From NCBI RefSeq assembly GCF_000521505.1, contig NZ_CP003915.1:3038001-3102000 (forward strand): DNA of 64,000 bases, given 5' to 3'. Shown here piece after piece: positions 10,694 through 19,274 of this stretch; positions within the stretch are counted from its first letter, which is position 1, and the number at the start of each line of letters is the position of its first letter. The DNA comes from Advenella mimigardefordensis DPN7 (GTDB taxonomy: Bacteria; Pseudomonadota; Gammaproteobacteria; Burkholderiales; Burkholderiaceae_B). The notes beneath the pieces are model-generated. The model had not been told where the DNA came from and made no database searches. It saw only the letters and a list, made by a program, of their open reading frames with translations. Position numbers and translations under genes: made by a program.

Positions 10694-13113
10694 TATTCAT
10701 ACCTTTCAAATGATGTCCTGGCCGGAACGGGGGTGTTGACACTTTCGTATCCAGGCACATTCTGTCTTAACAATTCCATCGGATCTTTCCCGAGTGAGCC
10801 CAATCCCGCCAATTCCAACTGAAAGAATATAGCAGAATTCGAATCTTCTTTCGAAACGGCGTAACGTTTCAAAACAACTCGCCCGGTCCAGCAACAGTCG
10901 CCTTTATATTCAATACCCAGAATATGCTGGGTGACGCGACTTTCTTTAAGCGAGTAATCCACCCTGCCCACACCATAGAGCTTTCTGGTAAAAGGCCACT
11001 GGCCGGCAAAGCTGACCGTTTCCTTGCCCTGTAACTGGTAGGACAGCGGGTTACCCTGGTTGATATCGGTGCGTTCTTCATCCGCATAGGGGTCGCGCTG
11101 ATAACGATAGGATAAAGAAAGCGTCGTCAGGCGCTTGGGCGTCCATTTGGCTGAGGCATAAACCTGGGTTGTCTTGCCCTGGTAAGGGTCAACCTGCAGG
11201 GCGGCCTGGGTTGTGAACTTATTGGTTAACGCTGCTTCTGCGCCGAAAATCCAGTCGGACTTGCTGCCAATGCGTGGCGATTCATAAGGCAGCGTGACAC
11301 GTTGCCTGTTGAAATACACGCGCTGCGCCACTTGCAGGGCCAGACGCTGAAAACCGGTGTCCCGGTCAAACCAGCGCGAAGTCAGACCCAGCGTAATCTG
11401 ATTGGCGTTATTGATCCGGTCCCAGCCGCCGTTATAGCGGTTTTCGGAAAACGCACTGGCAAACCCGAACTGGCTCACATCAGTGTCAAAAATGGGGATA
11501 TCGCTCTGATCCTGATAAGGAATGTACAGATAATAAAGCCGCGGCTCGAGGGTTTGTGTAGACGGATAACCAAAGAGCGTTGTTTCACGCTCGAAGGTCA
11601 TACCGGCGTCCAGGGACACGATAGGCAGAACGCGCGATATCGAACGTCGCTGGTTACCGCTTTGACTATAGAACGAATACTGACCGTAACGCGTGAACCA
11701 GTCGGTTTCGTACTGGGACGCATGTATACCCACTTTAGGGGTAATGTACCAGCCCGGCCTGATTATCGGATAACTGATAGTGGAATACGAGGTCAGGCGT
11801 GTGCCGTTCGGACGCAGGTGCCCGTCGGTCTGATCAATGACGTCATCGGTCAGCTTGTCACCAAAATACGTAGGATATTCAAAGCGCGTGAGTGTATTGG
11901 TGGTTTCCAGATCCAGGCCATGCCAGTCGTAACGCGCACCATGGATGCGCAATTCAGGCACCTTCTCATACTGGCCATAAATATCGTCGGAGGTAGCGTC
12001 CTGCAGAGTCTGGTATTTTTGAATCTGCAGATAACCATCCCAGTATTTGTAGCCGGAAAATCCAAGCGTGATATTACGGTTCAGATACGTTTTGTCTGCC
12101 TGGGTGACAGTGGTCATGTCCGTGAAATCACGGTAATAATCATCATCAGAGACCGCATTCCAGTCTATTGAGAGATTGAAATTGAGGCCAAGCACAGAGC
12201 CGAGCGACTGGATATGTCGCCAGGAATACATCCAGCGGGACCGGCCCAGCTCGTTGTCTTTAGACATATAAGTGCCGGCCAGCGTACCCGAATAATTCGG
12301 CTGCAGATAACGGAACTCTGCCCCGAGTTGCGCACCGCGCTTGCTGAGATAGCGAGGAACCAGCGTCAGATCATACTGTGGCGCCAGATTGATGAAATAC
12401 GGGACGGAAACATCCAGTCCGCTGCGCGAGGTCATGCCGTAGGTTGGCGTAAGGAAACCGGTTTTCTTCTCTGCCCGTATCGGAAAGGTCAGATACGGCG
12501 ACCACATCACCGGCACGCCTTTAATATATAGCGTGCCGTTCTCGGCGATCCCCTCGTTTTCATCGTTGTACAGGTCAACATTGTTCGAACGGATCTGCCA
12601 GAACGGCTCAACGCAGCTACAACCGCTGTATGTTGCATCCTTCAGATTGACATGATTATCGTCAATGATGTTCGCTTCACTGGCCTGCCCCTGGCCACCG
12701 GTTGCCAAACTGTACACCGGCGATGTAATGGTGCCATTTGTCTTGTCGACGTTGTAGCGCAGTCCCGGACCGGTGATCAGATTGCCGTCACGAAACAGGC
12801 GGGCATTGCCGGTTGCCGTTACCGTGCCGGTGCTTCGGTCATAATCGATGGTATCACCCTTGAGAATGGCATCCGGCCGGCGAATCTGCGCCTTGCCGTC
12901 AAGGGTAATCGTATTGGTGTTGTTGGTAATGTCTGCACGCGCACTATCGGTGAACGTGATGATCTCGTCATTGTTCAGCGACGGACTGGTTAGCATGGGT
13001 GATACATACAGCCGCGGTGCCGATGACTGGCCTACCCCGGGCACAAGGACACCGGTCTGGGCAAAGGCAATCGGGGATACGGTCAGAAGAAATAGGTGAC
13101 AGATCTTTCGCAC
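10693..13113 (-). CDS. lptD: LPS-assembly protein LptD
   Basis: Outer-membrane beta-barrel (806 residues) that places LPS in the outer leaflet. A signal peptide (ends IAFAQTG) is followed by the OstA/LptA-like beta-jellyroll (IITFTDSARADITNNTNTITLDGKAQI) and the LptD barrel. Cysteines occur as the CSC pair in YSGCSCVEPFW and the CC pair in EYKGDCCWTGRV, as expected for the LptD disulfides. It is first in the lptD-surA-rsmA operon and divergent from amgK. Confidence 0.96.
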   Translation of the reverse strand: MRKICHLFLLTVSPIAFAQTGVLVPGVGQSSAPRLYVSPMLTSPSLNNDEIITFTDSARADITNNTNTITLDGKAQIRRPDAILKGDTIDYDRSTGTVTATGNARLFRDGNLITGPGLRYNVDKTNGTITSPVYSLATGGQGQASEANIIDDNHVNLKDATYSGCSCVEPFWQIRSNNVDLYNDENEGIAENGTLYIKGVPVMWSPYLTFPIRAEKKTGFLTPTYGMTSRSGLDVSVPYFINLAPQYDLTLVPRYLSKRGAQLGAEFRYLQPNYSGTLAGTYMSKDNELGRSRWMYSWRHIQSLGSVLGLNFNLSIDWNAVSDDDYYRDFTDMTTVTQADKTYLNRNITLGFSGYKYWDGYLQIQKYQTLQDATSDDIYGQYEKVPELRIHGARYDWHGLDLETTNTLTRFEYPTYFGDKLTDDVIDQTDGHLRPNGTRLTSYSTISYPIIRPGWYITPKVGIHASQYETDWFTRYGQYSFYSQSGNQRRSISRVLPIVSLDAGMTFERETTLFGYPSTQTLEPRLYYLYIPYQDQSDIPIFDTDVSQFGFASAFSENRYNGGWDRINNANQITLGLTSRWFDRDTGFQRLALQVAQRVYFNRQRVTLPYESPRIGSKSDWIFGAEAALTNKFTTQAALQVDPYQGKTTQVYASAKWTPKRLTTLSLSYRYQRDPYADEERTDINQGNPLSYQLQGKETVSFAGQWPFTRKLYGVGRVDYSLKESRVTQHILGIEYKGDCCWTGRVVLKRYAVSKEDSNSAIFFQLELAGLGSLGKDPMELLRQNVPGYESVNTPVPARTSFERYE

Positions 13114-13414
13114 TGTGCTTTTTACCGGAAATAATTGAAGAAACCTGTCCTGTTACCCCGTTCCCGGGAATGAGACGGGAAAATCATACCGCAACATACG
13201 CCGCCAGGCTATCGGGACTTGTCAGCCCCCCCTGATGATGCAGGACAAACCAGAGGATACCGCATAAAATACCGGTAATCTGTGGTTTTTATATTAGCCC
13301 GTTATTATAGTTATCTACCGTGGGCAACGGCAATGCCCGCCCGATTTACCGAAATAAAAAATCAGAACTGGGCCCAACCCTCTGATATCAAATACTTTTT
13401 CACGACAACCATTC
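13114..13414. other. Divergent promoter region between lptD and amgK
   Basis: About 300 bases with no gene. The half next to amgK is A+T-richer (TTATTATAG near 13301-13309) and probably holds the amgK promoter. No sigma-E-type -35 (GGAACTT) could be recognised for lptD. Confidence 0.4.
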
Positions 13415-14512
13415 ATGACGACGTTCTCCGCCCCTTCCTCTCCCTCCAACAGCGCCCCTGCAGCGACCACTGATACGCCGGTGACAGATAGCCGTTACGC
13501 GCTGATACAGTCCTGGCTGGCGCCGCTTGCGGAAAAATACGAGATGCGTATTGACAGCTTGCGGCCCGCGTCCAGCGATGCGAGCTTTCGCCGGTATTTC
13601 CGGGTAGACACGACTACCGACAGTCTGATCATTATGGATGCCCCTCCGGCGCATGAGGACTGCCGTCCGTTTGTAGATATTGCCACACGCCTGAATCAGG
13701 CCGGACTGAACGTGCCGAAAATCCTTGAAGCGCAGGCAGACCAGGGCCTGCTGCTGTTGAGCGACCTGGGTCACGATACCTTTTATCAGCGTATAGTCAA
13801 CGGGATTGACGATGCAACCTTGCAGGTACATTACCAGGGCGCGCTGCAGGCGCTGGTCCGGATGCAGCAGGTGCCTTCCACCCAACTGCCCGTCTATGAC
13901 AATGCCAGGCTGCGCGAAGAACTGAACCTGTTTCCCGACTGGTACGTGACGCGCCACTGCAACAGCGCTATGTCAGACCAGGAAAGCCAGACGCTGAACT
14001 CGATTTTCGATATGCTATCGACACGCAACGCGCAGCAGGCAACCTGCTTTGTACACCGCGATTACCATTCGCCCAATTTGATGATCAACGATCATCCGGA
14101 AAACGGTGCCGGCCCGGGTGTCATTGATTTCCAGGACGCCGTATGCGGCCCGGTATCCTACGATCTGGCTTCGCTGGTCATGGATGCGCGCACCACCTGG
14201 GAAGAACCGCAGCAACTGGACTGGGCCATCCGCTACTGGGAACAGGCAAAAAAGGCCGGCATTCCGGTTCCGGCAGACTTTGCCGACTTCCACGTTGAGT
14301 ATGAATGGATGGGGTTGCAGCGTAATTTACGCATCCTGGGCGTCTTTGCCCGGCTCTCAATCCGTGACGGCAAAACCCACTACCAGCAGCATATGCCCAG
14401 GGTGAATGCCTACGTCCGTCAGGTTGCCGCCCGCTACAATGCGTTCCGTCCGCTGCTGCGACTGCTGGACCGTCTGGACAACATCGAAACGAAAGTAGGA
14501 TACACATTTTGA
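13415..14512 (+). CDS. amgK: N-acetylmuramate/N-acetylglucosamine 1-kinase AmgK
   Basis: Aminoglycoside-phosphotransferase-fold sugar kinase (365 residues). In the Pseudomonas-type peptidoglycan recycling shortcut AmgK phosphorylates MurNAc at the anomeric position. Kinase motifs visible are FVHRDYHSPNLM (Brenner loop, catalytic Asp) and GVIDFQDAVCGPVSYDLASL (metal-binding DFQD). The first 30 residues are Ser/Ala/Thr-rich and low complexity. It overlaps murU by 4 nt (TTGA) and is divergent from lptD, the arrangement known from Pseudomonas. A generic phosphotransferase is the alternative, but the murU neighbour argues against it. Confidence 0.9.
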   Translation: MTTFSAPSSPSNSAPAATTDTPVTDSRYALIQSWLAPLAEKYEMRIDSLRPASSDASFRRYFRVDTTTDSLIIMDAPPAHEDCRPFVDIATRLNQAGLNVPKILEAQADQGLLLLSDLGHDTFYQRIVNGIDDATLQVHYQGALQALVRMQQVPSTQLPVYDNARLREELNLFPDWYVTRHCNSAMSDQESQTLNSIFDMLSTRNAQQATCFVHRDYHSPNLMINDHPENGAGPGVIDFQDAVCGPVSYDLASLVMDARTTWEEPQQLDWAIRYWEQAKKAGIPVPADFADFHVEYEWMGLQRNLRILGVFARLSIRDGKTHYQQHMPRVNAYVRQVAARYNAFRPLLRLLDRLDNIETKVGYTF

Positions 14513-15207
14513 TTCAAACCATGATTCTGGCAGCAGGACGCGGCGAACGCATGCGTCCGCTGACCGACACCCTGCCGAAACCGCTGCTGCCCGTCAATGA
14601 CAAACCGCTGATTGCCCATCATCTGGAACGCCTGGCTGCTGTCGGCATTACCGATGTCGTCATCAACCATGCCTGGCTGGGCGAACGTCTGGAGGAAGCG
14701 CTGGGCGACGGGAGTCAGTTCGATGTCGCGATCCAGTACTCCCCGGAAACCATCGCACTCGAAACGGCCGGTGGCATCGCCCATGCCCTGCCGCTACTGG
14801 GTGATCAACCATTTTTGGTTATTAATGGCGATGTCTGGTGCGACTGGAATCCCATGCAGGCTGTCAGTGTGGTCAACCGGCTGCACGATTCGCCTACCCA
14901 GGCATGGCTTCTGATGGTGGACAATCCGGAACACCATCCCGAAGGGGATTTCAGCCTGGATTCGCAGGGCTACCTGAGCCCGCGTCAGAATGGCAACACC
15001 GCCCTGACCTATGCCGGTATCGGCGTCTTTCACCCCAGCCTGTTCCGCAATACCGACCCGGATCAGCCGGCGCCGCTTGCGCCGTTACTGCGCATGGCGA
15101 TGGCTACCCGCTCGGTCGAAGGCTATCATTACACAGGTCGCTGGACCGATGTCGGCACACCGGCACGTCTGGCTGAACTTGACCGGCAACTGCGTAGCAC
15201 CCGCTAA
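14509..15207 (+). CDS. murU: N-acetylmuramate-1-phosphate uridylyltransferase MurU
   Basis: Nucleotidyltransferase (232 residues) making UDP-MurNAc from MurNAc-1-phosphate, which bypasses de novo synthesis and the fosfomycin target MurA. The signature MILAAGRGERMRPLTDTLPKPLLPV is at the N-terminus (longest fragment: LAAGRGERMRPL), with the metal-site VINGDVWCDW and C-terminal YTGRWTDVGTPARL. A TTG start at 14509, overlapping the amgK TGA and preceded by AGGA, gives three residues before MILAAG as in known MurU proteins; an ATG at 14521 is an alternative. Confidence 0.9.
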   Translation: MIQTMILAAGRGERMRPLTDTLPKPLLPVNDKPLIAHHLERLAAVGITDVVINHAWLGERLEEALGDGSQFDVAIQYSPETIALETAGGIAHALPLLGDQPFLVINGDVWCDWNPMQAVSVVNRLHDSPTQAWLLMVDNPEHHPEGDFSLDSQGYLSPRQNGNTALTYAGIGVFHPSLFRNTDPDQPAPLAPLLRMAMATRSVEGYHYTGRWTDVGTPARLAELDRQLRSTR

Positions 15208-15261
15208 ACAGTCAGTGGAAAATGTACAATACGTTACTGTTGATACTTGGACGAAATACTC

Positions 15262-15969
15262 ATGTTTGGATCTTCCAAAAGAGCCACCTTTAAACCTTCT
15301 GTTTTTGAAACCAGCAGCCGTCGCCGCCATCGCCGCATGCCCCCATGGGTGGGCATCTTGTTTACCGGCATTATCATTGGTGCCGGCGGTTACTGGTTTT
15401 TGCAAACCAATTACGGCCCGAAGCGCCTGAGCCTGGACGAGTCCAATAAGCTGACCGGCGAGGTTACGTCGCTCTCCACCGATCGCCAGCAATTGCAATC
15501 ACAACTGGAATCTGTCACACAGCAACGCAATACCCTTCAGTCCCAGCTGGATGCACAGACCGAAACGTTGAATAAGGTTCAGGCCCAGGCCAAAGACCTG
15601 AGCGACAATCTGGTGCTGATCAAAAAGGTCATTCCGGCCGATCCCAGCGGAAGCGCACTGGGGATTCGCGTTGGCGAATTCGGTGGCCCGATGGGTAAAC
15701 TGGAATACAGCATGCTGCTCATGAAGAAAAATGAACAGGATCCCGACTTTCAGGCGTCGATCGAATTTTCCGTTAATGGCCGTTACCGTAATGGTCGTTC
15801 GGGTACAACCGATCTGGAGCCGATCATGCTCGACGTGACCGATTTTCAGCAGGCAAACGGAACCGTGGACATACCACCTACCATGACTGCTCGCCGCGTT
15901 ACGGTTAAAATCACAAATGTGGCAACCGGAAAGGTTTTAACCACACGCACTTTCCAGGTCAGCCGCTAA
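15262..15969 (+). CDS. Membrane-anchored coiled-coil protein of unknown function (DUF6776-like)
   Basis: A 235-residue protein. After a basic N-terminus (SSRRRHRRMPPW) there is one transmembrane helix (VGILFTGIIIGAGGYWFL, about residues 34-51), then a Q/S/T-rich coiled coil (about 68-120, repeats such as QLQSQLESVTQQRNTLQSQL) and a beta-rich periplasmic C-terminal domain. It resembles hypothetical proteins of Burkholderiales annotated as DUF6776, recalled and not searched. The ATG at 15262 is preferred over TTG at 15247. It may be an envelope scaffold; no enzyme motif is seen. Confidence 0.7.
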   Translation: MFGSSKRATFKPSVFETSSRRRHRRMPPWVGILFTGIIIGAGGYWFLQTNYGPKRLSLDESNKLTGEVTSLSTDRQQLQSQLESVTQQRNTLQSQLDAQTETLNKVQAQAKDLSDNLVLIKKVIPADPSGSALGIRVGEFGGPMGKLEYSMLLMKKNEQDPDFQASIEFSVNGRYRNGRSGTTDLEPIMLDVTDFQQANGTVDIPPTMTARRVTVKITNVATGKVLTTRTFQVSR

Positions 15970-16055
15970 TGCACTGCGCAAACGGTTAAGCTTTCTGATT
16001 TCATTGTATTTCGACCGCTTGCGCTTCTTTCCACCCTTTGGCAAGATGAGGCACT

Positions 16056-16763
16056 ATGGACAAGCAACTGACAAAAATTCTCGTCGTCGATGACGATCCT
16101 GCCCTGCGCCAGCTTCTCGCGGAATATCTGAACCGCCACGGTTACGATACCCTGCTCGCGCCCGACGCCAGTGATATTACCCAGCGCATCACCAAATTCT
16201 CGCCCGACCTGATCGTGCTGGATCGCATGCTGCCGGGGGGCGACGGTGTGGAAACCTGCCGCAGGCTGCGTGCACAGAATGAAGACATTCCCGTCATTCT
16301 GCTCACCGCAAAGGACGAAACGGCGGATCGCATTATCGGCCTGGAATCCGGTGCCGACGACTATCTGGGCAAGCCCTTTGACCCGCGCGAACTGCTGGCG
16401 CGTATCGAGACTGTGCTGCGGCGTAAAAAAGGCGCTTCTGCGCTGGTCAAGGAAACGCCCGTGCATTTCGGCCCCTTCACCTTTGATCCGGCCCGGCGTC
16501 AGTTGTTCAAGGATAATGTTCAGGTCAAGCTCACAGGAGGTGAAATCAACCTGCTCGAAGCGCTGGTCAAAAACTCCGGCAAACCGCTGTCCCGTGAACG
16601 TTTGCTGGCACTGGCCCGCGATGACGACGAAGGCGAACGCAATGACCGCGCCATTGACATTGCCATTCTGCGTCTGCGTCGCGCCGTGGAAGATGATCCC
16701 AAAGATCCGCGCTGGATTCAGACCGTCTGGGGCATTGGTTACCGATTCTCTCCTGACGCATGA
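16056..16763 (+). CDS. ompR: OmpR-family response regulator
   Basis: Two-component response regulator of 235 residues. The receiver domain has the acidic cluster VVDDDPALR, phospho-acceptor Asp56 in LIVLDRMLPGGDGVE and the conserved Lys in LLTAKDE. The C-terminal winged helix carries GGEINLLEALVKNSGKPLSRERLL and the typical VWGIGYRFSPDA ending. It overlaps the kinase gene by 4 nt (ATGA). Overall it fits OmpR, partner of EnvZ in osmotic and envelope control, but the regulon cannot be read from this window. Confidence 0.88.
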   Translation: MDKQLTKILVVDDDPALRQLLAEYLNRHGYDTLLAPDASDITQRITKFSPDLIVLDRMLPGGDGVETCRRLRAQNEDIPVILLTAKDETADRIIGLESGADDYLGKPFDPRELLARIETVLRRKKGASALVKETPVHFGPFTFDPARRQLFKDNVQVKLTGGEINLLEALVKNSGKPLSRERLLALARDDDEGERNDRAIDIAILRLRRAVEDDPKDPRWIQTVWGIGYRFSPDA

Positions 16764-18238
16764 TAAAACCCTCGCTGTGGCCGCGCTCCCTGCGGCTGCA
16801 GATGATCCTCTTCATTCTTGGCACCGTCATTCTGGTGCAACTGGGCAGCTTCGCAGTCGGCAACTATATCAAGGAACGTTTCCTGGAGGATGTGGTTGTC
16901 AATTATTTATCTACAACCATTCGCACACTGCGTTCTGCCGTCTCTCAGATTCCTGAAAACCGCCGGGCCGAATTCATTATCGAGGCTTCACAGAAACGCT
17001 GGTATCTGCTGTCTCGCGCAGATCCTTATGCCAATCGACGCCGCAAGGGTGGCACACTGGACTATCACGTATCACCTCCGCCACCGCCGCCACCCATACC
17101 GGAAGCGGCCCGTGAAGTAGAGCGCGCCCGTCAGCGGGGGGCTCCAAAGCCGCCACCACCACCGCCACGCTTTGGCGAAGAACCCAGCAATGACATTCTG
17201 AAAATCGTCAGGCGACTGAACATGGAGCTGGATGACGGTACCCGCGTCGGCCTGACGCGCGGCCCCACCCCGCGCATGTTCATCTCCCTGCAATCGGATG
17301 ACGACGATGGCACGCAATTCATTCGCGAATGGCTGGTGATTCCGCTGGACCGTATTCAGCCGCCGAACATGCATGCGATCAGTATCGCCTGGCTGAGCCT
17401 GACAGGCCTGTTGCTGATCCTGGCCGCCGGATTCGCCTGGCATATCACACGACCGCTAACCCGTCTCACCCTGGCCGCAGACAAGCTGGCGCAAGGGCAA
17501 CCGGAACGCGTTACCCCGGCGGGACCGACCGAAACCCGTCAGCTGGGCGAACGCTTCAACGCCATGCTGGATGCACTGGAAGAGTCCAAGGCCGTACAGC
17601 AAACCCTGCTGGCCGGGCTGCCTCATGATCTGAAAAGCCCGCTGGCACGCATGCGCCTGCGTGTAGAGCTGACCGATGACGTGACGTTCAAGGAAGGCAT
17701 GCGTAACGACGTGCATGAAATGCAGGACATGATCGATCAGTTCATCAACTATGTGCGCGGATCAGACCTGGCCACCTACAAATTCCAGTCTGTCAATATC
17801 CGCGAGTGGGTTGAAGAACGCGTCGCGTCCTGGCACGATGCCGGCAGTCCGGTGCACTTGCAGGCGCTGCCGTCCGGGACTGCCTATGTCAGCGTCGATA
17901 CCTTATCATTGGGGCGCGTTCTGGACAATCTGATCAGCAATGCCCTCAAGCATGGTCGTCCGCCGGTTGATGTCAGCCTGACCCTGACCGATGAACAGGT
18001 CATGATTGCTGTTGCCGATCATGGCGATGGGATTCCGGCAGAGCGCCGCGCAGAAGCACTGCGCGCGTTTTCGCGACTGGATTCGGCCCGCACCATGACC
18101 GGCAGTGTGGGCCTGGGCCTATCTCTGGCTGAAACCATTGTCAGCGCACATCACGGCAAACTGACTTTGGGCAGCAGCGACAGCGGCGGCCTGCTGGTAA
18201 CAGTCACTCTGCCTCAGGTTAATCCACCCGCTTCATAA
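16760..18238 (+). CDS. envZ: EnvZ-like sensor histidine kinase with proline-rich periplasmic segments
   Basis: Inner-membrane kinase (492 residues). Transmembrane helix 1 is at about 13-34 and helix 2 at about 205-227, with a HAMP domain and then the H-box GLPHDLKSPLARM (His289), N-box LDNLISNALKH, G1 VADHGDGIPAE and G2 GSVGLGLSLA. The periplasmic part carries seven consecutive prolines at 106-112 and six at 131-136, separated by a charged helix; this is not typical of E. coli EnvZ. Its 3' end overlaps the convergent cydB-like gene by 20 nt. Confidence 0.86.
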   Translation: MIKPSLWPRSLRLQMILFILGTVILVQLGSFAVGNYIKERFLEDVVVNYLSTTIRTLRSAVSQIPENRRAEFIIEASQKRWYLLSRADPYANRRRKGGTLDYHVSPPPPPPPIPEAAREVERARQRGAPKPPPPPPRFGEEPSNDILKIVRRLNMELDDGTRVGLTRGPTPRMFISLQSDDDDGTQFIREWLVIPLDRIQPPNMHAISIAWLSLTGLLLILAAGFAWHITRPLTRLTLAADKLAQGQPERVTPAGPTETRQLGERFNAMLDALEESKAVQQTLLAGLPHDLKSPLARMRLRVELTDDVTFKEGMRNDVHEMQDMIDQFINYVRGSDLATYKFQSVNIREWVEERVASWHDAGSPVHLQALPSGTAYVSVDTLSLGRVLDNLISNALKHGRPPVDVSLTLTDEQVMIAVADHGDGIPAERRAEALRAFSRLDSARTMTGSVGLGLSLAETIVSAHHGKLTLGSSDSGGLLVTVTLPQVNPPAS

Positions 18239-19274
18239 ACGACACATCCTTCGCCTTGCGCTCCTTGCCCAGCATATCCCTGTAATACCATAGAGTGACC
18301 AGCGGCAATGCTACCAGGAATAAGGCGAAGGCAACGACCAGCAAACGGGTGGTTCCCAAACCGGTCACACTCTCCCAGATAGTCAGTTCATCCAGTACGA
18401 AAAACGGGAAAATACTGAACACCAGTCCGGCGATCACACTCAGCACAACCAGAACGGTCAGGATGAATGGCAACCAGATAAGGATGCGCACGCGCTGCAC
18501 CTTGCGCACGACCAGTTCGATCAATACGAACATGGCCAGCAAGGCAAACCAGCCAATCAGCAACATCGGCAGCCTGGTCGTTTCCGTCCACTTGAAAAAC
18601 ACGCCGCCGTTGACCATACCCAGCGCCACCGACACCGCCACCACGCCTGCCGCCGTGAGGCGGGACGCCCGACGCACCCAGCCCCTGGCCTGCAGTTGCA
18701 GGTCATCTTCCACCCGCATCAGCAACCAGGTGCCGCCCAGCAACATGAACGCCGCAACGGTACACAGCGCAATGAACACGGCAAACAATTGACTGCCCGG
18801 TTCGGTACCGAAGTTAACCGCGATTCGGCCAAGCACCAGGCCTTGCCCGAAAGCGGTCAGCAACGAACCAATGGCAAACGCGGTGGCGAACACGGAGCGG
18901 CCAGCCGCCAGCGCACGCAGACGAAACTCATACGCCACGCCGCGCAGCAAGGTCCCCGCCGCCAGCAACATCAACGGCAAATACAGCGCGCCACTCACAT
19001 ACGCCCATGCCTTGGGAAAGGCCGACAGCAGAATGGCACAACCGAAGAAAATCCACAAGACGTTCATGTCCCGCCACGGGCCAAGGAAGGTGAACATCCT
19101 GGCGCGCTGCTCCTCGGTAGCAAAAGGCATCAGCATGCCCACGCCCAGATCGAAACCATCCAGAACGGCGCCGGCAATGGATACACCAAGAAAAACGGTA
19201 AAGCAAAGCAACGGCATCCAGAAGCCCGGATCGTAGCTATTGAGTCCTAAGGAGCCTGCCAGAGTGTCAATCAT
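18219..19274 (-). CDS. cydB: Cytochrome bd-like subunit II (divergent CydB)
   Basis: Polytopic membrane protein (351 residues, about eight helices) homologous to subunit II of cytochrome bd quinol oxidases. The family motif is recognisable as AVLDGFDLGVGMLMPF, then GPWRDMNVLWIFFGCAILLSAFP, where canonical CydB reads GPhWDGNqVW, so the Trp is displaced and an Arg is present. It overlaps the cydA-like gene by 4 nt, and its 3' end overlaps the convergent kinase gene. Since the partner lacks most heme ligands, it may not be part of an oxygen reductase. Confidence 0.82.
   Translation of the reverse strand: MIDTLAGSLGLNSYDPGFWMPLLCFTVFLGVSIAGAVLDGFDLGVGMLMPFATEEQRARMFTFLGPWRDMNVLWIFFGCAILLSAFPKAWAYVSGALYLPLMLLAAGTLLRGVAYEFRLRALAAGRSVFATAFAIGSLLTAFGQGLVLGRIAVNFGTEPGSQLFAVFIALCTVAAFMLLGGTWLLMRVEDDLQLQARGWVRRASRLTAAGVVAVSVALGMVNGGVFFKWTETTRLPMLLIGWFALLAMFVLIELVVRKVQRVRILIWLPFILTVLVVLSVIAGLVFSIFPFFVLDELTIWESVTGLGTTRLLVVAFALFLVALPLVTLWYYRDMLGKERKAKDVSFMKRVD

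Noticed and set aside
11302..12171. 289-codon plus-strand ORF opposite lptD
   Set aside because: It is a shadow of the real lptD frame on the other strand, with no start signal or domain.
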